Shown here piece by piece: positions 6,700 to 10,380 of a DNA stretch of 10,380 nucleotides. Position 1 is the first letter of the stretch; every line of letters begins with the position of its first letter. The notes beneath the pieces were generated by a model. That model was not told the origin of the DNA, ran no database searches, and saw only the letters and a program-made list of their open reading frames with translations. The DNA is taken from positions 1-10,380 of the forward strand of contig DCAF01000065.1 of NCBI GenBank assembly GCA_002311915.1, read 5' to 3'. The translations under genes were made by a program, and so were the position numbers. Origin of the DNA: Sulfurovum sp. UBA1140 (lineage in GTDB: Bacteria; Campylobacterota; Campylobacteria; Campylobacterales; Sulfurovaceae).

Positions 6700-7473
6700 A
6701 TGAAAAAAGTTATTGGAATCGTGGGGGTATTGTGTCTACCTATCATATTAATGTCGGGGGGGTTAAAGAGATCTCTTCTTCAAGCAAAAAATGAACAAAA
6801 ACCCCTTATGATCTTGGTTACCTCTGACTCTTGTCGATATTGTGACAAAATGAAAAAAGAGACACTTAACAATCCCAGTGTCAAAAAGAATTTAGAAGGT
6901 TTTCTTTTTACCCAAGTTGATAAAACAGACCCTTCAGCTCAAAAATTTTTACCCCTTACTACCTACACACCTACGGTCTATTTTGTATCTCCAAAATTTA
7001 AAATTGTCAACAGTGTTCAAGGCTATTTAGCCAGTAGTGATTTTAACCTTTGGGTCGATGATACCAAAGCAAAATTGGGCATGGGCAGCGTTAAACCTGT
7101 CTCACAACAATCCAGCTATGTGCAACCACATAAAAATGATATTTGGATGTATGACATCGCCTCTGCTATGGACTACGCATCACAAACAGGAAAACAGATA
7201 ATGATTTTTGTGGGTTCAAGAAAATCTAAATGGTCAAGAAAAATGGAACAGAAGACACTCAAAAGCAATGAGGTCAAAAAAGCCCTTAGTAACTTTGTAT
7301 GGGTTAAACTTAACCATGGAGACCCAGAGGCAAAAGCTTATGGAATTAATCCTAAACATGTCCCTGCTGTCTATTTCATGAAGAGTGATATCGAAGAGTT
7401 GGCGATTGCCAAAGGGTTCTTTGGAGCCAGTGACTTTCTACAATGGGTGAACTACGCCAAATCTAAAATTTAA
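6700..7473 (+). CDS. Tandem thioredoxin-like protein, one active and one cysteine-less domain
   Basis: The 257-residue product has a positively charged start (MKK), a hydrophobic segment (5-18) that could be a signal peptide or anchor, and two repeated thioredoxin-like domains of the DUF255/Thioredoxin_7 kind. Domain 1 (about 24-126) has DSCRYCDKMKKETL with the C45-R-Y-C48 redox pair and the cis-proline strand YTPTVYF (Pro91). Domain 2 (about 152-257) aligns along its whole length (KSKWSRKMEQKTL, VPAVYF with Pro222, ASDFLQWV) but has Ser176 and Ser179 in place of both cysteines, so it cannot do thiol exchange. The role is probably periplasmic reduction or isomerisation of disulfides, with domain 2 for binding; this is inference. 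AAGGA lies seven bases before the ATG. Copy B of the repeat follows its stop. Confidence 0.85.
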   Translation: MKKVIGIVGVLCLPIILMSGGLKRSLLQAKNEQKPLMILVTSDSCRYCDKMKKETLNNPSVKKNLEGFLFTQVDKTDPSAQKFLPLTTYTPTVYFVSPKFKIVNSVQGYLASSDFNLWVDDTKAKLGMGSVKPVSQQSSYVQPHKNDIWMYDIASAMDYASQTGKQIMIFVGSRKSKWSRKMEQKTLKSNEVKKALSNFVWVKLNHGDPEAKAYGINPKHVPAVYFMKSDIEELAIAKGFFGASDFLQWVNYAKSKI

Positions 7474-7487
7474 CCAATCTTTTAAAA

Positions 7488-7543
7488 CTTGGAGACGGAA
7501 GGCTTTGCCTCCGTTGTTCGGGCAGAAATACTCTCTTTCCAAA
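7488..7543 (+). repeat. 56-bp dispersed palindromic repeat, copy B
   Basis: Inverted relative to copy A, with 48 of 56 positions matching and a 28-base perfect core at 7496-7523. It starts 14 bases after the thioredoxin-like stop and ends eight bases before the end of the peptidase gene, so it fills the gap between two convergent genes. The hairpin ACGGAAGGC TTT GCCTCCGT (one bulge) is conserved. The outer arms are less perfect than in copy A (CTTGGA/TCCAAA). Confidence 0.85.
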
Positions 7544-7551
7544 CAAAAACA

Positions 7552-8442
7552 CTATATCCCTATATTACAACGCTCAATATCTCCACTCTTAATCCCTTTT
7601 CTAAACCACTCAATACGTTGTGCCGATGAACCATGAGTAAAAGAGTCGGGAACAACATACCCTTGAGCCTGTTTTTGTAAGGTGTCATCTCCAATAGCAG
7701 ATGCTGCACGTAGTGCCTCTTCTACATCACCCTGCTCTAAAATATTAAATCGTTTATGGGCATGATGCGCCCAAACCCCTGCGTAACAATCAGCTTGAAG
7801 CTCTACACGAACTTGCAGTTGATTCTCATCTTTTTGTCCCATGGCTTGTTGCTTCATCTTTTGAACCTTACTAAGTGTCCCTTCAAGATTTTGAATGTGG
7901 TGACCTATCTCATGAGCCAATACATAAGCTTGAGCAAAATCACCTGTAGCCCCATGTTTTTTTGCCAACTCATAAAAAAAGCCCAAATCTAAATAGACTT
8001 TTTCATCAGCAGGACAGTAAAAAGGTCCCATCTGTGAAGAGGCATGACCACAACCACTTTGGGTTGCACCACGATAAAGTACCATTTTAGGAAGCCGATA
8101 GGTTGCACCATGAGACTTAAATATATCACTCCATACCAGTTCAGTGTCACGTAGAACCGTGGATATAAACCTTGCCTGTTGATTGTCAGCTTTTTCATTA
8201 ATCGAGCTATTTGCACCACCTCCTCCTGTTACTGACGAGAGTGGATTAAACCCTGAAAAATATACAACAGCCCCAACACCAATAATAGCCCATCCAAACT
8301 TTGTTTTTAAAAGGGTTTTAATAAACGGTAATAGAAACATAATGGTACTCATCGAAGGCATACCACGACCCCCTCCTCCACCACTGCTACTGCCTCGTCT
8401 ATCCTCTACATTGCTACTCTCTTCTCTATCTTCCCATCTCAT
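7552..8442 (-). CDS. Neutral zinc metallopeptidase, YpfJ type
   Basis: A 296-residue membrane-anchored protein, close to the 287 of E. coli YpfJ. The N-terminus is charged then Gly/Ser-rich (MRWEDREESS, GGGGGRG). A hydrophobic segment at about 48-63 (KFGWAIIGVGAVVYFSG) should anchor it. The catalytic domain follows, with CGHASSQMGPFYCPAD (131-146), the zinc-binding VLAHEIGHHIQ (174-184; His177, Glu178, His181) and the downstream ELQADCYAGVWAH (214-226), where Glu214 or Asp218 may complete the site. The C-terminal DSFTHGSSAQR is typical of the family. Physiological substrates are unknown for this family as far as I know. AGGAG lies nine bases before the ATG. It is divergent from dnaX and convergent with the thioredoxin-like gene. 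Confidence 0.9.
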   Translation of the reverse strand: MRWEDREESSNVEDRRGSSSGGGGGRGMPSMSTIMFLLPFIKTLLKTKFGWAIIGVGAVVYFSGFNPLSSVTGGGGANSSINEKADNQQARFISTVLRDTELVWSDIFKSHGATYRLPKMVLYRGATQSGCGHASSQMGPFYCPADEKVYLDLGFFYELAKKHGATGDFAQAYVLAHEIGHHIQNLEGTLSKVQKMKQQAMGQKDENQLQVRVELQADCYAGVWAHHAHKRFNILEQGDVEEALRAASAIGDDTLQKQAQGYVVPDSFTHGSSAQRIEWFRKGIKSGDIERCNIGI

Positions 8443-8472
8443 ATTTGTACACTCCTGCGAATTTTTTAAACA

Positions 8473-8478
8473 ATTATA
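8473..8478 (-). promoter_or_regulatory. -10 box of the peptidase gene
   Basis: A perfect TATAAT on the minus strand, about 30 bases upstream of the peptidase ATG, fits a sigma-70-type promoter with the weak -35 usual in this phylum. The dnaX promoter must overlap the same 83-base divergent gap; TACAAT at 8493-8498 is a candidate. Confidence 0.5.
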
Positions 8479-8513
8479 TCGTAAAATTTGACTACAATAT
8501 TAATAATTGTTCT

Positions 8514-8528
8514 AAGGAGTTTTTGGTG
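8514..8528 (+). promoter_or_regulatory. Ribosome binding site that sets the dnaX start at GTG
   Basis: AAGGAG at 8514-8519 is six bases before GTG at 8526-8528. The frame is open further upstream, to an ATG at 8445, but that part overlaps the peptidase promoter and has no family similarity. Starting at GTG gives SLALARKYRP, the standard DnaX N-terminus. Confidence 0.85.
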
Positions 8529-10223
8529 TCATTAGCATTAGCAAGAAAATATCGTCCCGCCACATTTGATGATTTAATTGGTCAAGAGGCAGTCTCACGA
8601 ACATTAAGTTTGGCACTTGATAGTGACCGACTCTCTCATGCCTATCTCTTCTCGGGTCTTCGAGGCAGTGGCAAGACCTCTACAGCTAGAATCTTTGCCA
8701 AGGCACTACTCTGTGAAAAGGGAAGCACCTCGAAACCTTGTGGTCTATGTAATCACTGTATCATGGCATCTCAATCACGACATATGGATATTATCGAGAT
8801 GGATGCAGCCTCTAATCGTAAAATAGATGACATACGGGAGCTTATTGAGCATACCAAATATAAACCTGCTTCGGGTAGATATAAAATTTTTATTATCGAC
8901 GAAGTACACATGTTAACCAAAGAGGCATTCAACGCCCTATTAAAAACCCTAGAGGAGCCTCCTAGTTTTGTTAAGTTTATCTTAGCCACCACCGACCCCT
9001 TAAAACTTCCTGCAACCATTTTAAGCCGAACACAACATTTTCGATTTAGAAAAATAGCCCAACCCACACTCGAAAAACACCTAGAGCGTATCTTAAACCT
9101 TGAACAAGTAGGCTACGAGAAAGAGGCAATTGAAATTATTGCACGAAGTGGAGCAGGAAGTGTCCGTGATGCCCTAACCCTACTAGACCAAGCGATTGTC
9201 TACTCAAGAAACTTTATAGACATCTCAACAGTAACCAAAATGTTAGGAATTATAGAACCCTCACTACTCGAAGCCCTTATTGATAGCATTCTAGCAAAAG
9301 ATGAAGAGGCTCTATTGGAGTTTATTACCATGGCGGGTGAATTTGAAGCTGAAATGGTCATAGATGAGCTGATGTTGCACCTTAAAGAGATACTCTTAAG
9401 TGGCTCACAGAAGCTCTCTGCTCTTATTATCGAACGCTTTTTTAGGGTTCTAGCCGAATCAAAAACACTGCTTAGTATCGGTTCCGATGGAGAGTTTGTA
9501 CTCGCACTTAGCCTCTTTAAAATGATGGAAGCACTACAGATACAAGATATAGATGGAATGATACGCACCCTTGAAAAAGAGTTAAGTGGTGTAGAAATTA
9601 CCCCTACACCATCTACTATTGAACCCATCAAAGAAGTACCCCAACCTAAAACTGAAGAGTCTGTTCAACCCCAAAAAGAAGAACCAAGCCTTCCGATTCA
9701 GAATTTTGACAAAACTCCAGTAAAAAAAGTTGAACCACCCAAAATTGAACCTCCTATTGATAAAGGTGCTAAACTTTTTAAAGCATTACAGGTCAAACTC
9801 TACGACAGAAACTATGAATTGGGTGAGTGTTTTAAAACGTGCATTGTCTATCACTCTTTTAATGAGCATCTATTAACATGGGAATCCTCGGCAAGTGGTA
9901 ACAATAAGACCCTATTAAAAAATAGTTGGGGTTTTATTCGTCTATTTGTTCAAGAAATTTTTGGAATCGACACTAAAATTAAAAATATTCCCAAGGAGTT
10001 ACCCTCATCAATAGATGAACCTATCTCGATGATAGAAGAGGAGGTTTTAGGCATACCCCAAGAGGAACAAGCCCCCATGAAAAGCTCTTGTGTTGCCCCA
10101 AGTGATGGTGGTGTAGAGTCTGCCAAAGAGAAAGACGAACGCACAATTTTAGATGAACCCATGGTGGCAAAAGCCTTAGAGCTCTTTGCTCCTAAGACGG
10201 TTCGGATTAAGAGACGCGGGTAA
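8526..10223 (+). CDS. dnaX: DNA polymerase III subunit gamma/tau
   Basis: The clamp-loader ATPase that loads the sliding clamp and, in its long form, holds the polymerase cores together at the replication fork. At 565 residues from GTG it is shorter than E. coli tau (643). The AAA+ part shows LARKYRPATFDDLIGQ (4-20), Walker A GLRGSGKT (44-51), the zinc site Cys63, Cys72, Cys75 and Cys78, Walker B IIDEVH (123-128) and the sensor/arginine-finger SRT (167-169). The collar domain runs to about 360. A Pro/Glu/Lys-rich linker (about 370-425) follows, then a C-terminal domain (about 425-505, with NNKTLLKNSWGFIRLFVQ) that probably contacts the polymerase, and an acidic tail ending in RIKRRG. A slippery A7G site in the linker predicts a short gamma form (separate entry). 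Confidence 0.97.
   Translation: MSLALARKYRPATFDDLIGQEAVSRTLSLALDSDRLSHAYLFSGLRGSGKTSTARIFAKALLCEKGSTSKPCGLCNHCIMASQSRHMDIIEMDAASNRKIDDIRELIEHTKYKPASGRYKIFIIDEVHMLTKEAFNALLKTLEEPPSFVKFILATTDPLKLPATILSRTQHFRFRKIAQPTLEKHLERILNLEQVGYEKEAIEIIARSGAGSVRDALTLLDQAIVYSRNFIDISTVTKMLGIIEPSLLEALIDSILAKDEEALLEFITMAGEFEAEMVIDELMLHLKEILLSGSQKLSALIIERFFRVLAESKTLLSIGSDGEFVLALSLFKMMEALQIQDIDGMIRTLEKELSGVEITPTPSTIEPIKEVPQPKTEESVQPQKEEPSLPIQNFDKTPVKKVEPPKIEPPIDKGAKLFKALQVKLYDRNYELGECFKTCIVYHSFNEHLLTWESSASGNNKTLLKNSWGFIRLFVQEIFGIDTKIKNIPKELPSSIDEPISMIEEEVLGIPQEEQAPMKSSCVAPSDGGVESAKEKDERTILDEPMVAKALELFAPKTVRIKRRG
9722..9733 (+). promoter_or_regulatory. Probable programmed -1 frameshift site in dnaX
   Basis: In the dnaX frame the sequence reads GTA AAA AAA GTT GAA. 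The heptamer A AAA AAA is correctly phased for tandem slippage (X XXY YYZ), and after a one-base backward slip the ribosome would read AGT and then TGA (9731-9733). The product would be 402 residues, ending ...KK-S: the AAA+ and collar domains plus part of the linker, equivalent to gamma. The placement mirrors E. coli dnaX, where the slip is also followed by one codon and TGA. No strong upstream Shine-Dalgarno-like stimulator or downstream stem-loop was seen. Transcriptional slippage on the A7 run would be an alternative route. Confidence 0.6.
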
Positions 10224-10258
10224 AGAAATTGTCTCCAAATAGAGAAGTCCTCCCAGTT

Positions 10259-10380
10259 TTAAGTGAAATGCTTTCCATCTAATATTTTAAATTGTTCTTT
10301 TATATTTTTACTAATTTTTTGATTAAGTATCTTTTCGATATACTTTATAAAACTTTTTGATAAAACTTTTGAATCTCTCA
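10259..10380 (-). CDS. 3' end of an unidentified gene running off the window
   Basis: The minus strand is open from the window edge to a TAA at 10259-10261, giving 39 visible residues that include LSKSFIKYIEKILNQKISKN and end in ILDGKHFT. The lysine- and isoleucine-rich, helix-like composition looks like the C-terminus of a real AT-rich gene, but the piece is too short to identify and could be chance. It converges on dnaX with a 35-base gap in which no clear terminator was seen. Confidence 0.4.
   Translation of the reverse strand, partial: RDSKVLSKSFIKYIEKILNQKISKNIKEQFKILDGKHFT

Noticed and set aside
8445..8525. Upstream ATG extension of dnaX by 27 residues
   Set aside because: No ribosome binding site, no DnaX similarity, and it overlaps the peptidase promoter; GTG at 8526 has AAGGAG and the family N-terminus.
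1..10380. tRNA, rRNA, CRISPR array, riboswitch or intact insertion sequence
   Set aside because: None was recognised on either strand by eye: no cloverleaf-like gene, no regularly spaced repeats, and the only mobile-element sequence is the broken IS5 piece.

Overview
The window comes from a low-GC chromosome. Its proteins and gene order look like the Campylobacterota (former Epsilonproteobacteria), probably a Sulfurovum/Sulfurimonas-type or related lineage. This rests on the character of the proteins and on the murC / aminotransferase neighbourhood as I remember it from that phylum; no search was run. Most genes are housekeeping and densely packed, and accessory DNA is confined to the left end.

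Layout. Positions 1-674 are a graveyard: the middle part of an IS5-type DDE transposase (about 65-393, with a frame change at an A8 run) joined in frame to the 3' end of a PIN-domain (VapC-like) toxin gene (394-510), then about 160 bases with no supportable gene. A hairpin at 675-701 separates this from gdhA (minus strand, NADP-type glutamate dehydrogenase). Divergent from gdhA is a small lipoprotein gene (2223-2789, plus). A minus-strand block follows, in order of transcription: a small secreted four-cysteine protein (6532-6158), then dapC (6019-4892), a conserved-looking helical protein (4889-4296) and murC (4294-2978). The last three are separated by only 2 and 1 bases and are surely one operon supplying peptidoglycan precursors (diaminopimelate synthesis and UDP-MurNAc-L-Ala ligation). 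A possible very small gene (2926-2807) trails murC. Divergent from the four-cysteine gene is a two-domain thioredoxin-like protein (6700-7473, plus), which converges on a YpfJ-type zinc metallopeptidase (8442-7552, minus). That gene is divergent from dnaX (8526-10223, plus). The 3' end of an unidentified minus-strand gene closes the window.

The most interesting points are as follows. (1) dnaX carries an in-frame A AAA AAA G heptamer at 9722-9729, and a -1 slip there reaches TGA after a single codon. This is the same arrangement that makes the gamma subunit in E. coli, and it predicts a 402-residue short form beside the 565-residue full-length protein. (2) A 56-bp repeat occurs twice in inverted orientation (48/56 identical, 28-bp perfect core), each copy 8-14 bases after the stop codon of one of two divergent genes for exported or membrane-associated proteins. 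(3) The left end holds a clean in-frame junction between a transposase remnant and a toxin remnant. (4) The second thioredoxin domain has both active-site cysteines replaced by serine. No RNA genes, CRISPR arrays or intact mobile elements were seen. I found no clear sign of a wholly new multi-gene system here.
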